Source of the DNA: Thozetella sp. PMI_491
Lineage: Eukaryota; Ascomycota; Sordariomycetes; Chaetosphaeriales; Chaetosphaeriaceae
DNA: 64,000 nt
Assembly (NCBI GenBank): GCA_021432635.1
Contig: MU270031.1
Location: forward strand, 498,118-562,117
Reading direction: 5' to 3'
The notes beneath the pieces are model-generated. The model was not told the origin of the DNA. It saw only the letters and a program-made list of their open reading frames with translations, and ran no database searches. This document shows positions 37,104 to 48,870 of the stretch, in pieces (positions within the stretch are counted from its first letter, which is position 1; each line of letters opens with the position of its first letter). The position numbers and the translations under genes were made by a program.

Positions 37104-39888
37104 ATGGACTTTCTCAAATCGGCCGTGGCCTCGGCCATCGCTGCGAAGGGGCCTCCCTTCCCATACACCTTCGGCGACAAGGTCGACCTCGATCCCTCCA
37201 TCTGGACCCTCTACAACGGCACCAAGCGCGTGCGTGTTGAACCCCTCCCTCCCGCCCTGACTCCCGTGGACGGACGGCGACCCCGTTTTTGATTCCAGCC
37301 AGACTGACGCCTCGACGCCTCGCAGGAAGACGGTTCGAACTGCAGCATCTTGGCCTTCGACGTCACCACCCACCGATCCTCCCTCCCCCTCGCGAGGAAT
37401 GCGCTTAAGAAGTTGCGCACCCTGCGCCACCCCGGTGTGATCAAAGTTCTAGATACGGTCGAGGTAGGTCGAGTCGCCGCCTCTCAGGTTGGTTAATGCG
37501 CGCGGGGCAGCTAATCAGTGGACCCGTTGGTGAACAGACCGACACCTACATCTATATTGCGACGGAGCGCCTGGTGCCCTTGCGTTGGCACTTGAAACGC
37601 AAGAGCATAAGCCCCGAGACGGCGAAGTGGGGACTGTATAGCATAGCGGTGCGTTGAACCCAGAGGAAGCGCTTGACAGGTGCGGGTAACTAACCGGCAA
37701 GGAAGAGTACGGTCAAGTTCATAAACGATGAGGCCACGTCTATACACGGCAACCTCAAAGTTGCCTCTATATACACATCTGAGAGCGGCGAGTGGAAGCT
37801 TGGAGGATTCGAAGTGCTCAGCAGCGTCAAGGACGATGAAGCAATCATCTATGTAGGCACCAGTACCCATCGACGGACGAGGTCGGCGAACGAGGCTAAC
37901 GGGGTGATTAGAACTATGGAAGCTTGGTCCCGGATTCGGCGAGGTACACACCGCCCGAGCTCGCGAGGTCGGGATGGGATGCGATTAAAAAGAACCCCCA
38001 CTCGGCAGTGGACTCGTATGACTTTGGTGTTCTCGTCTTTGAGGTGTTCAATGGCGACTTTATGGGATCCGACCAGGCGGGGCAGACCAAAAACGTGCCG
38101 CCAACCATGCACTCGAGTTACAAGCGACTAGTCAACGCCAACCCCAAGGCGCGGGTCAGCGTCGGCCACTTCTTAGAACAGGGCAAGCGGTCCGGTTCTT
38201 TCTTCGACAGCCCGCTGATCAAGTTGACCGAAGGCGTCGACAACCTTGGGGTGAAGTCGGCAGAGGAGCGGGAGGCCTTTCTCGAGTAAGACCCTTGTGA
38301 TATCTGATGTATCGAAACGTCGGCACACTTACTGACCATGGCAGGGATCTCACGGAACTTTCGGACGACTTCCCCGAAGACTTTTTCAAAATGAAGGTCC
38401 TGCCGGAGCTCCTCAAGTCTGTAGAATTTGGAGGTGGCGGCCCAAAGGCCTTCGCTGTGGTAATGAAGATCGCCTCGAAACTTTCAAACGACGACTTCGA
38501 TAACAAGGTCACCCCGGTTATCATTCGCCTGTTTGGCAATCCAGACAGGGCACTTCGAGTGTGCCTACTGGACAGCCTCCCTCTCATGATCGAAAGGTTG
38601 TCGCAGAAGACCGTGAACGACAAGATCTTCCCGCAAATAGTAGGTCGCCAGAACCGTGGTGTATGGGCGGCTCCGCTAACCCCCGATCCAGGTCTCAGGG
38701 TTCACGGATGTTGCCCCGGTCGTTCGCGAGCAAACACTCAAATCTGTCCTCACGCTCGTCTCGAAGCTGTCTGACCGCACCATCAACGGCGAACTCCTCA
38801 AGTACCTAGCCAAGACAGCTAATGATGAGCAGCCTGGTATCCGGACCAACACCACCATCTGTCTCGGCAAGATTGCCAAGAACTTGGGCACCGGATCGCG
38901 TGCCAAGGTGCTTATCGCTGCCTTCAGCCGATCCCTTCGCGACCCGTTCGTCCACGCACGAAACGCGTCGCTCATGGCCCTGTCTGTGACAGGAGATTAC
39001 TTTAGTGATGAAGACTGCGCCACGCGGATCATGCCGGCTGTGTGTCCACTACTGATAGACAAGGAGAAGCTTATCCGTGACCAAGCTACCAAGACGCTTG
39101 ACATATATATGGCCAAAATCCGCAAGGCGGCGGCAGGCATGCCGGATACGGTGCTCCCACCAGAGACAGCAAGAGAAGGCGGCCCACGAATGAGTACACC
39201 ACAGCCGGAGTCTCAGAACTCATCGGCATCGTGGGCTGGTTGGGCCATTTCAAGCTTCACGAACAAGCTGTCCGCGGCGGCGGGCGAGATTCAGCCGTCG
39301 GCGAACGGCGGTGTGGCCTCTCCCGGGCTGCGACCAGACAGCAAGCGCCCGGTGCCGCCAACATCATCCGCCTCAGCACTGCATCGGCAGGCCCTCAAGT
39401 CTCCTCCTTCGTCTGCACCGCTCTCTCGGTCCTCCTCGATCGGGCAGATGGGCGGCGAGTCCTTCTTCCCGGACGCGGATCCAGTGGACGACGATGGCGA
39501 CGCATGGGGCGATATGGACGAGGGCAATGACGACGATCTGTTCAACGATGGCGGCAGCCAGCCCGAAACTGATCCATGGTCCACGACGCTACCGAAGAAG
39601 GAGAGTGCTGGAACCAGAAGCATTTCGGCCTCCGCATCAGCCTCGGCGACGCCGTTTGGTGACGACGAGCCCGACTTTGCTGGCTGGCTGGCTGCGCAGT
39701 CGAATAAAAAGGTACCAGGCAAGGCTTTGCCGAAGGGCTTGGCGAAGCCGGGCGGCGCGGCGGCAGCAGCAAAGAAGCCAGCTGCCACTACGGTAGCAAA
39801 ACCGAAGCCCAAGCCTGCGGTGGCGAAGAAATTAGACCTCAAGCCGAAAGAGACGAATGATGACGACGGTTGGGGAGACGGTTGGTGA
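37104..39888 (+). CDS. cex1: SCY1-like (SCYL1/Cex1) pseudokinase
   Basis: Seven exons: 37104-37229, 37326-37463, 37538-37648, 37706-37852, 37912-38285, 38345-38639 and 38692-39888, giving 795 residues. All six introns (52-96 nt) have good donors and most have CTRAC branch sites. The kinase-like domain spans residues about 20-310. It is catalytically degenerate: the HRD position reads HGN at 139-141, and DFG reads GGF at 158-160. HEAT repeats follow over about 330-570 (FGNPDRALRVCLLDSLPLMI, GIRTNTTICLGKIAKNLG, VHARNASLMALSVTGDYF). The tail is disordered, A/K-rich and ends in DDDGWGDGW, as in SCYL1. Yeast Cex1 acts in tRNA export at the nuclear pore, and mammalian SCYL1 binds COPI and Golgi membranes; which role applies here is not shown by the sequence. 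Confidence 0.9.
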
Positions 39889-42077
39889 GGCCGGCCACCG
39901 CGACGAGTTGATGGTTATTATATATTTTTCATGGCCTCACGATATGGACGAATGCACTAGATCTTCGGGCCTAACCTAGTAGGGTGCAGGGAAGGCCGAT
40001 ATGGCCACGGCTTGCGCGGGTTGGCATAGGTATGCAGCATATAGGACACGGCGTTTGGATCGCATGCCACGCACGGTGACGGGTCACTTCAACCTAATAG
40101 ACAACTACCTGGTGATAGGTCTCCATCTTATCTCGTGCAATACCCTCTCGTGGGCACGGCATGGGTGCCACTCGTACCCAGACCAATCAATTGGACGAGG
40201 GCGGTCTCCCACTTACACAATGTCCATCCCTGCCTTAGCCACTCTCCTCGCCCTGGTTAAGCAACAACGGCGGCGGGGAAAACGGGTGACGCCTAGGCCT
40301 AAATACAGAGAGACGCTAAAAACGGTCTTGTCCGCATGTCTACTCGGCTTATGGGAGGGTGCGAGGCAAGCCAAGATCGGATTCGTAGGGAGTAGGTACC
40401 TAAGCGGCCCGATTGGAGCGCTTCGCGTTGCGCGGCTCGAGGAGGCTGAGGAAAGCGAGCTTACTATGTACGGATAACGATCGAGTGTTACAGTAGCGGC
40501 AACAAAGCTGACCGTTTTTTTTCCTAGGCAACCCAAGGGTGGAGAAGTACGGGCAGGGCTACGGGTTACACCATCTTGTACTGTAGGATGATGGTACATA
40601 GCTATGTGCAGTAAGCCACAATAGGTACGAAGTACTTGGCTATAGAAAGAAGAATTGTCCGTTGAGGGGAAAGAGCCGCAGACCGTACTGGTAACGTACC
40701 AGCGATGAGTGGAGATTGTGAGCGATCCTTTCAAAACAAGCTTTTTTCTGCTTCGGACGTTCCCTCAAATCATGGTTCTCAGTGGCAAAATGCAAGCCAC
40801 TGCACCGTATCCTGGCAAGCCTGGGCCCACTGCCTCCTGCTTATTTCCCCTTTCCCCCCACGCGGTCGCATCCAGCACGCAACACATGTGTTGGGTGGGT
40901 GGCCGGCGGTCTAGGCCCTCGCGAGTTTTGGAGGCGGCTACAGCGATCATCCCTGGACATGACCGCGACGTGAAGGGCAGCCCTTACCTCCTACCGCCCC
41001 CCCCCCCCAGGTTCTTCAGCTCGCTGCCTACAGCTGATTGCCGAGACTACCTTGCGCTGACTAAGGTAGCTTGACTAGCTCAGCGAACAAAGTACTCCTT
41101 ACATCATCCTGAGAAGTCGCTGCAGCACCTGGTGTATAGATCACTCGTTGTAAAAGCCAAATTCAGATCAGGTGGACTATACACTCCGTAGACGCCGCCC
41201 AACCCTTGGGTGAAGCTTTCTATATTTTGTGCGACCCACCTTGCCGTCGTCCTGCTTGGTCTTTTGGTCTTTTGGTCAATCGTTCGTTACGGAATAGGTC
41301 CTGAACTAATTAGGGGGTACAGTATGAGAAGGGGGGGGATGTTTAGCCTTCTGCGGACCACAAATCCGTGGGCCTCCCTGCTCAGGGCTGAATTAGCGCC
41401 TCCGAGGCCACCTGAAGCTCGGGCGCAGCGCCACGCGCATGTCCTAGTCCGCCGGCGCCGTGCCTTCTGACTGGCCGCCCAGTACGACCTCCGAGCTTCG
41501 GCTGCGCAATCGGTCGTGGCCCGAACATATCATCGTCGCCTGGGACTCGTTCCGCCCAACCAAGCGATGGCGACGGTAGGCTTCAAACGAAGGATCCCTG
41601 CCTGGGGAGATTTGGTGCTTCCAAGCGTCCATGCTAGCTCTGGGGGCCTTCGGCAGCGGCTGAAGGCGTTACAGTAGTGCTCTGTGCCTTCGTGGTGCCA
41701 TGTGTATCCGTTAGCCAGCGCAAAGTCGCACCGCATTGGTGCTTCGTGCTTGCTGGATCATGGGCGGCGGCAGGAGCGCTCGGACTGACCGCTCCTCGAG
41801 ACGTATGGTAGGGTGCTTGCAGTCTGCTAGTGCAGTAGCACGGATGAGCAAGGATTTGGTTCTATGTGATGATGATAGATGCGCCATACAAAACCCTCAT
41901 CTCCCTTCGTCTCGTTCGTGACTGGGAATAGGTGTTCCCCCCCCCGATAAACATCTGACCAACCGGCCGGGGCGTCTGCAAGCCACCTCATCCTCCACGA
42001 CCTCCCGTCCTCAGCCCTCCCCTGTCTGTGTTCTCTCGACCCCTTTCAGTATTTCTATATAGGCCGCGGGAGCAGCC
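39889..42077. other. Intergenic region
   Basis: 3' flank of the SCYL1-like gene and upstream region of the MscS-like gene. A C10 homopolymer lies near 41000. No coding region or RNA gene is supported. TTTCTATATAGG just before 42065 could be a core promoter remnant or leader. Confidence 0.55.
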
Positions 42078-44792
42078 ATGTCGGGATGGGCGCCAAAGTC
42101 TGGTGACCATTACCTTGCAGCAGTGCCACTAACCAGCGAGATGGGTACCAGCCAAGATACTTACCAGCAGGAGAAGCCCGAAGGCTCTGACGAGATCATG
42201 GATGGTGTTCCAGCTAAAGGGCCTTCTCCTGTGAACTGGGGCAGTGTGTTCTGGTTCCTCCGGTTCATGCTTGTGGTTGTCGTTGTCGGCGTGCCCCTCT
42301 CCGTGCCCATCATTCTCTACCGGAATGACCAGGACCTAGAGGATGAGGAGTCGATCGAGCACAAGCAGTACCGCCAGTTACTATTCTTCCTCTTCGTGTG
42401 GATCCTGACCAGCTGGTTGGGAGCATGCCTCTCCTTCCTAGCTGCCACAGGGCTGCCGTATCTCTTTCGATTTGCCTGGAGGTGAGAGAAAGTCTGTTTT
42501 GTTGACATCTAGAAACCCTCTAACTATCTCGCTAGATACGTAAACCCGTCCCAGGCGAAATATTGGAGGGTCTTCAGGGCCCTTCGGCGCCCCATCACCC
42601 TTATCGGTCTCGTTGCAGCGTCATACATTTCCTTTGACACAGTAAGACCTGGGCATGCCTACGCAGCGATGTTCGCTAACACATCCACGTAGCTCATCAA
42701 CAACAACGATATGCTAGCCGTCAACCTTGACAGGGCCCCGGATGATTTCCGGTGGGACGATGCCATCGACGACGTGCTCGAGCAGTGCACGCTGTGGACC
42801 TCTTTCTACCTGGTCGAGAAACTTGTCATTCTGTATATCACGATCCACTATCACTATCGGTCCGACCTCGTCCGCATCCAGCACTCCAAGGACGTGCAAA
42901 ATACGTTGATGGCGCTCTACGAAGCGTCACTGTACTTGTACCCGCTAGGAACCAACGAGTTCGCCGAGGAGGACATGCTCATCAGAAATGCCACTGGATC
43001 GGCCCACGACGAGCGCCGCAAGCGTGTCACCAGCTTCCTGAGCAGGATGGGTTTCGATACGTACGAGTTGATAAGCTTCTTCGGCAACTTCCTATCCAGC
43101 AATCGCAACTCGCACTGGCTTAGGCCGGCATCCAGCTACGCCGTGGTCGAGCGTGCCGCGGCCAACCCCAAGTCCGCAGCCGCGCTGGCACGTCGCATCT
43201 GGATGTCGATGGCCGTCCTTGGCAGGGACTCCTTGACGGCCGAGGACATCGCCGAGGTGCTGGGACCTTTCCGGCGCGAGGAGGCCGTGGCACACTTCAA
43301 GGTGCTAGACGAGAACCAGAGCGGCGACATCCAGCTGGACGAGCTGTGCCTGACTGTTATCGAAGCCGGACGAATCCGGCACGCCATCTACCAGAACATG
43401 AACGATATCGATCATTGCATTAACACTTTTGAGTGGATCGCTCTGCTCTTCCTTGGCGTCGTCATGTTATTCTTCATCTTAGTTCTATATGTACCAACCA
43501 TGTACGTCTTCCACAGTGAAAATTTCCCCTTTCGACTTTATAGTTTGGCCAAGAATGGACACCGGCGGTGGATTGCTACACGATCCGAGGTCTTCAGAGA
43601 TTTCTTAACTACGTTGGAGGCAATTACTGACTCTGTCTGTGTCTAGAAAGGATATTCAGCAGACGGCGGGCTTTCTCGCAATCGGTCTCAGCTTCGCTGT
43701 CGGCCGCACATTCAATCACTTCCTCGCCGGCAGTGTTTTCGTCTTCTTCGATCACCCCTTTGATATTGGCGACCGTGTTGAGGTCTGGAACCTTGCCGCC
43801 ACCACGTCGATATCTCTGATCGTCAAGCGTCAGTCGCTCCTCTATACTGTGTTCCGCCGCATCGACAACGGCTCTGACATACAAATCGTACGTCTTCCCA
43901 TGTTCTACATTGCTGTTTTCGTCAAATATCAGGAGTATTTGAGCTCCTGCTGTCGAGACATGCCCCGGGTAGCCATATAAACATCCAATCTAGGCTATTA
44001 CTAACACACAGACTTGGACAGTCTAACGAACGGCTGGCGCAAAAGCGAATCGAGAACGTCACCCGCTCCGGAGTTAACCGCCAAGCCGTCTCCCTCTTCG
44101 TCGACTTCCGGACCTCGTTCAAGGACCTCCAAAGCTTGCGTCACGAGCTGGAAGGCTTCCTGCGTGACCCCAATAACAAGCGCGACTACGAGCCTAACCT
44201 GGCCATGAGCATCATCAACGTCCACGAGCTTAACAAGATGGAACTACGTTGCGCCTTCAACCACAAGAGCAACTGGTCCAACGAGCCCCTGCGCGCCGCT
44301 CGTAGTATGAAGTTCATGTGCGCCCTGGTTGCAGCCATCCGCAAGATCTCCCTCTCGACGCCCATGCGCGGCGGTGAGGCTCGCCCGACCTATACAGTGA
44401 TGCTCTCGGACAGGGAGATGGCGGAGAAAATGGCAAAGAAGGCATCCGCCGCCGCCGCTAGCCTGACCACCGTGAACCCGCACCAGTTCCAGGAGTCGGC
44501 GGGCGACGTCTTCGATGCTTCTGGGCTACAGCGAGGTGAGCAGGATGCGGCAAAGGTTCAGCACCAAATGGAGGAGGCAGCGAGGGCAGCTGAGAAGGCA
44601 GCCAAAGTGGCGGCCGAGAAGCAGGCCGAGGAGAACGCCATGTTGGCCATATCGAAGATCCCCGCTAGTACGCCAGCGCAGCCGACCCTAGCCGCCACGA
44701 GCACAGGAGTCGAACTGGGCGGTGTCTCGCGGGCATCGACTGGCTTAAGGGCCAAGCAAGGCACCGGAGCAGAGGGGATGTTCCATCGATAG
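42078..44792 (+). CDS. msy1: EF-hand mechanosensitive channel, MscS/Msy type
   Basis: Exons 42078-42481, 42536-42641, 42693-43501, 43647-43887 and 44022-44792 give 776 residues. Several membrane segments are visible: FWFLRFMLVVVVVGVPLSV, LLFFLFVWILTSWLGACL, PITLIGLVAASYISF, then after the EF-hand WIALLFLGVVMLFFILVLYV. A helix-rich region leads to the canonical EF-hand loop DENQSGDIQLDE at about 376-387. The pore-lining and beta-domain region follows (IGLSFAVGRTFNHFLAGSVF, DHPFDIGDRVEV). The tail is a coiled, A/E/K-rich segment. This layout is that of fission yeast Msy1 and Msy2, endoplasmic-reticulum channels that regulate calcium and cell volume after hypo-osmotic shock. The EF-hand suggests calcium feedback. 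Location in the ER is inferred from the family. Confidence 0.9.
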
Positions 44793-45634
44793 ACGCATCG
44801 AGAAACGGGAGTGCTGCCCGCCCGAGGGCACAGGTCGTGACTGGATAGAGCGTCGCCCTTGTTGTTTTCTCTCTTTTTGCGGCTGAGGGGATGTGGCGGC
44901 AGTTGTTCTCTTAAGCATAACATCTTATAATCAAGCCAATATACCATACCATATACAGAAAAGCAGTTACGTCACTATACTGAGATCAGTTTGATACGAG
45001 CTCTGTCTATAAGAAACGAAGATTGGCCCTCTCCAGTATGATCATCTTGTCGTAGCTAGAGGGAAGCTTGTCCCTATTAAGGTCACGCAGTTTACGGTCC
45101 TCCGAGGCCTATATGTGGGACATTACACGTACTTCGAGGTAGACACAACACTCATTTGTTTGAGACTTCCGCAGCAGAGACAATCATTCAAAGACTCCTG
45201 TTTATAGCCACTGGTTGGGTAAGGCTTCGTCTGGGGTATCATATCAACCGCCACTCCCTTTCTGAATCCTATCGATCCTTGCTACATGAGCGTAAAAGCG
45301 CGAAGCGAGACATGAACAGCAGGCTATAGCTAGACCCACCTGTCGTTAAGATCAAGTTTGAAGCTACTATGCTCATGGGTCTCTAAGACCACCACTAGAC
45401 TCGGGTTCGCTGCTTCGAAATGTCATATCGAGACCGCTTCAGCTTCAGGCTCGGTGCTAGCCCATGTTCCTCTAGCTGACAACCACAAGCCTCATCAGGG
45501 CTAGACTCTTGTTTACCCCCGAGAGCCGATTTGAAGCCAGACTCAACAAAACCCTGCTGAGTTGTCTCTGTCTGAGATGTTTCCACTTTGATCTGGCTGA
45601 GGGACGATCTGGCAGTGGTTTGGCCGATAGATCA
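44793..45634. other. Convergent intergenic region
   Basis: 3' flanks of the MscS-like gene (+) and LST8 (-). Nothing further is recognised. Confidence 0.55.
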
Positions 45635-46102
45635 CTAATCTATGACGTTATGATGCTTTACCAGAGTGCTCCGCCCTCCTCTGGCATGTGCCTTGGCCCT
45701 GTGCTCCTCAGCCTGAAGCATACAGGCGGCTTGAACATGAGCAGGGCAAGCTTTGTCAGCTGGTGTCACAACTTCTAAACTGCGCCGAATAACGGGACTA
45801 GCATCCGTCTGGATGAGATTGCTAGGCTGCATGGGGTTCTTGGCCTCATTTAGTGATGGAGAGGTGCCTTCGCTAACTTGCGAGGCGTTGTTGCCGTCGA
45901 AAGGGTCAGCGGAGGGGTGCGTGATCTGCTGAACATCGAGTTTCTCCGCCGCTCCGACGCTAAGGGTCTCCTGAGGCGGGTCTCCGTTGGCTGCTCGAGT
46001 CGAAATTTGCGCCGTCTTGTCCTCGGCTTGAGCCTGAATCTTGTTCTCCCGAGCTTCGCAGCTGCTCTCGTCCTGGTCGATTCGGCCATCCTCGTTCTCG
46101 TC
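45635..46102 (-). other. Open frame continuing in phase past the LST8 stop
   Basis: Directly after the LST8 TAG, the same frame stays open for 155 codons to a second TAG at 45635-45637. The first 90 or so codons are rich in D, E, Q, N and S (start DENEDGRIDQDESS) and use GAG, AAG, CAG and GAC codons like real genes in this window. No ATG occurs until MQPSNL (45832). It could be a readthrough extension, part of an alternatively spliced 3' exon, a decayed former C terminus, or chance. The TAG sits in CGGTAGGAC, which also resembles a weak splice donor (GTAGGA). Confidence 0.4.
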
Positions 46103-47301
46103 CTACCGAGCCTCAGAGTAATCGTTCAGAGCGACGCATATGCAGCCGCGGTGGTGGCCATTGTACTGGCGGATGATCGTCTGGCTGTGAAGCTCCCATA
46201 GCCGGGCATAGTGATCGCTGCAGGCCGTGACCAGGTACGCGCTGTCGGCACTAAAAGCGCAGTCCCATACCCAACGCTGGTGGCTCGCCAGCGTCGCCTC
46301 GAGAGGGAAAGCCTTGGGCTCCGAGTCCGGCGTGGCCGGCGTCGTGTCGTTAACGTCCCAGATCTTGGCCGTGTGGTCGGCGCTGCACGTCGCCAGTTTC
46401 TTGACATCTGGGGAGAGCAGGATGCGCGTTATATACTGCTTATGCGCAGAGAAGTGCGTCACAGGTAGGAGCTGGGTTTGGTTGTAGGCCTGGACCAGCT
46501 TCCAGACGAACACGTTGCCCTGGAAGAAGGGGCATGTCAGTAGAGCACGGAATGAAATGGCTGAGCAGGGCACATGGACACGTACGGCGTTGTTGGCAGC
46601 TGCGAGCAAGTTTCCGTCACTGCCCACGGTGACGCTCGACACTGACACTTCACCGTCCGGCATCAGCTCATGAGAGCATGTGTTCTCGGCTAGGTCCCAG
46701 AGGCGAATGCTGCCGGCGCGATCGCAGCTGATGATCTCTCCCTGGTTGGGGTGTATAACGACATCGTTGACGGCGGCTCCGTGGTTGTAGCTGCGCTGAA
46801 TATTGCCGCTACGCGTGTCCCAGATCTTGATTGTGCCGTCCTCCGAGCTGGTGGCCATCCACTTGACCTCGACATGGAAGGCGACGCCCGTGATGTTGCC
46901 CGTGTGGCCTTCGAAGACCATCAAGGGGGCGGGGTTGGTAGAGCGGACATCAAACAACTTGACTGAGTGGTGGCCCGCGGCCGCGAGGAATCGCTTGTCG
47001 GGAGAGATGCAGAGTCGGTTGACCTGTGAGTCGGGGTGCTGGATGGTACGAGAGCAAATGCCCGAGAGAGCCTCCCAAAAGCTATAGAGAGATCAAAGTC
47101 AGCTCTTTTTCATCCGTTCCGGTGTATCATGATGCATAGTCGAGAGCCGGCGGGCTCAAGGCTTTCTCCGCGGCGGGAAGGAACGTACCGAATGGTGTGG
47201 TCGTAGCCGGCTGCAGCCAATGTCAGTGTCCACACTCGTCAATCGAAGGAGAAGGGGGGGAGAAGCTATCCTCGCTTACCGGTAGCAAGAATGACCGACA
47301 T
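46103..47301 (-). CDS. lst8: LST8 (Wat1/Pop3), WD40 subunit of TOR complexes
   Basis: Coding-order exons 47301-47280, 47210-47189, 47081-46586 and 46519-46103 give 318 residues, the usual LST8 size. The first two exons are 22 nt each; joined, they encode MSVILATAGYDHTIR, which runs into FWEALSGICSRTIQHPDSQV, the conserved LST8 N terminus. Seven WD40 blades fill the protein, with repeat ends such as VKLFDV, IKIWDT, IRLWDL, VFVWKL, AKIWDV and ARLWEL. LST8 binds and stabilises the kinase domain of TOR in both TORC1 and TORC2. Introns are 69, 107 and 66 nt, with CTGAC or similar branch sites where visible. The product ends at NDYSEAR before TAG; an open frame continues beyond it. Confidence 0.95.
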
Positions 47302-48502
47302 TGCAATGTCGTGGAGTCTCGCCCAGGTCAGATGTGTTGGTGAAGGAGCAGGGCCCAAGCAAGGCTCGACGTCAGGTCGATGGTGGGAGCTTGTGAGTCG
47401 AAGCTCATGCGGCTCATCCAATGTGACCGTCGTCAGCTGCCATGATTGGCAGCCGCAAAATAATCGGCAAATTATCGTATAATTCTTGGGTAAATCTCGG
47501 CAAACGCGCCGCCTTCAGAATAACGAGAGTGGGCCGGCCAGGCAAGGCAAGTGCATAGGGCCATCTATTTAAGTCTGGACCGTCTATGAAATATAGTAGG
47601 TACTTAGGTACTATGGTCAACCAACTAACATGGGCCTGGACTGGTCCTCGTCGCAACCCGCAGTCTACTTTCACGTCCTTTTCTACACTAGCGAACATGG
47701 AAACTAAACGGAGTCGCTGTTTCCCTACCTCGGCTCTTTGTACGATGGGCAACACGCACATTCTATCACCCACTGCTTTGGCTCGACCCGAGTCGATACT
47801 TTTCGGATAAAATGGACAAAACACTTAGTAGAGCACCTCAAGCTCGGTATTGTAGTTTTCAATATCATCTGTGACCTCTACAGTCTTGGGTGGAGGTTCA
47901 ACAGCTCATGACTTGATACTCCAGTGCTTCAAGTGCTTCAAGCGCTGCACCACTTGGACGGCTTTCTCCGCCTGTACACGCCATTTATAACCCATACTAT
48001 ATCTACTGAGAGGAAGCTACAAGAAGGGATGTTTTTAAGCTTTCACTAGTCGTTGCAATAACTGGCCTACATTTCAGAAATCGTATTTATCATGTAACCG
48101 CAGCTGCAGGTTGTTTCAGCCATCACTAAACAATAAAGTATGAATTCTCAGATATCACAGCCATGTACTATCTCTTTGCAGTCTCTAGCGCAGGTATCCA
48201 CCTTCGTTGGCGGTAGACAGTGGGATAATAATGTTGAAGTTCATTATCACATGAAACTAGAAAAGGTACAAAACTTCCATAATACATCCATCCCAGGATA
48301 TCCTGTTTCGCCAAAGGAAAATGAGATGCAATAGGAGAGAAGCTTCATATGGAGCACTCAAATCACCTCCATCTTATACGAAGGGGTTACAATCAGGCAC
48401 GTACACTCCATCCTTAGGAAAGTCTGTACGTTTGGTCCAAATCACTCCTCGTTTACCTAACTAGGAATGACAGAGAGATCGGGAGATGAGGAACAGACAT
48501 CT
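47302..48502. other. Intergenic region
   Basis: Upstream of LST8 (-) and downstream of the small cysteine-rich gene (-). No supported gene; AT-richer sequence lies around 48.0-48.4 kb. Confidence 0.55.
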
Positions 48503-48870
48503 TTATGTACTGGCGTTCGATCCTGCAGCGGCTCGGCTGCCTGTATTGTTTCCATTGAAGTTGCTCCCGCTGCCTGGTGCCTGCTGAGTCTGATCTAGGG
48601 GTGGTGCGCCGACTGCATTTGGGCAAGGGATCCAGACGATCTTGGTGCCTCTGCAGTGTTTGCACTTGCTTTGCCATGGAAAAGTCAGGAATTGTTCTTG
48701 TGCTAAGATATGCGGCGGGGATGCGGGAAGTCTCACGCGTTCCAGCCTCCCTCACAGTTACAACTCACGGGCTGCAGCATGTTGCCTATGCAGCCGCATG
48801 TCTCAGGATGTTGGAATTGTTGTTGATTGGCAAACTGGTTGAGTGCGTATGTGTATTCATTGTCCGACAT
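48503..48870 (-). CDS. Small cysteine-rich protein, hypothetical
   Basis: Coding-order exons 48870-48737 and 48668-48503 give 99 residues. The 68-nt intron has a GTGAGA donor, a CCTGAC branch 17 bases before its CAAAG end, and closes the frame exactly. The product starts SDNEYTYALNQFANQQQFQH. It then carries seven cysteines in about 40 residues as C-G-C, C-N-C, C-K-H-C and a last C in WIPCPN, followed by a Q/G/S/N-rich tail. The spacing resembles a small zinc-binding or zinc-ribbon fold, not a secreted disulphide peptide, and no signal peptide is present. A second donor (GTGAGT) with a downstream acceptor also keeps the frame and would drop the C-N-C pair. A TATA-type box lies about 170 bp upstream. 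I do not recognise a family. Confidence 0.55.
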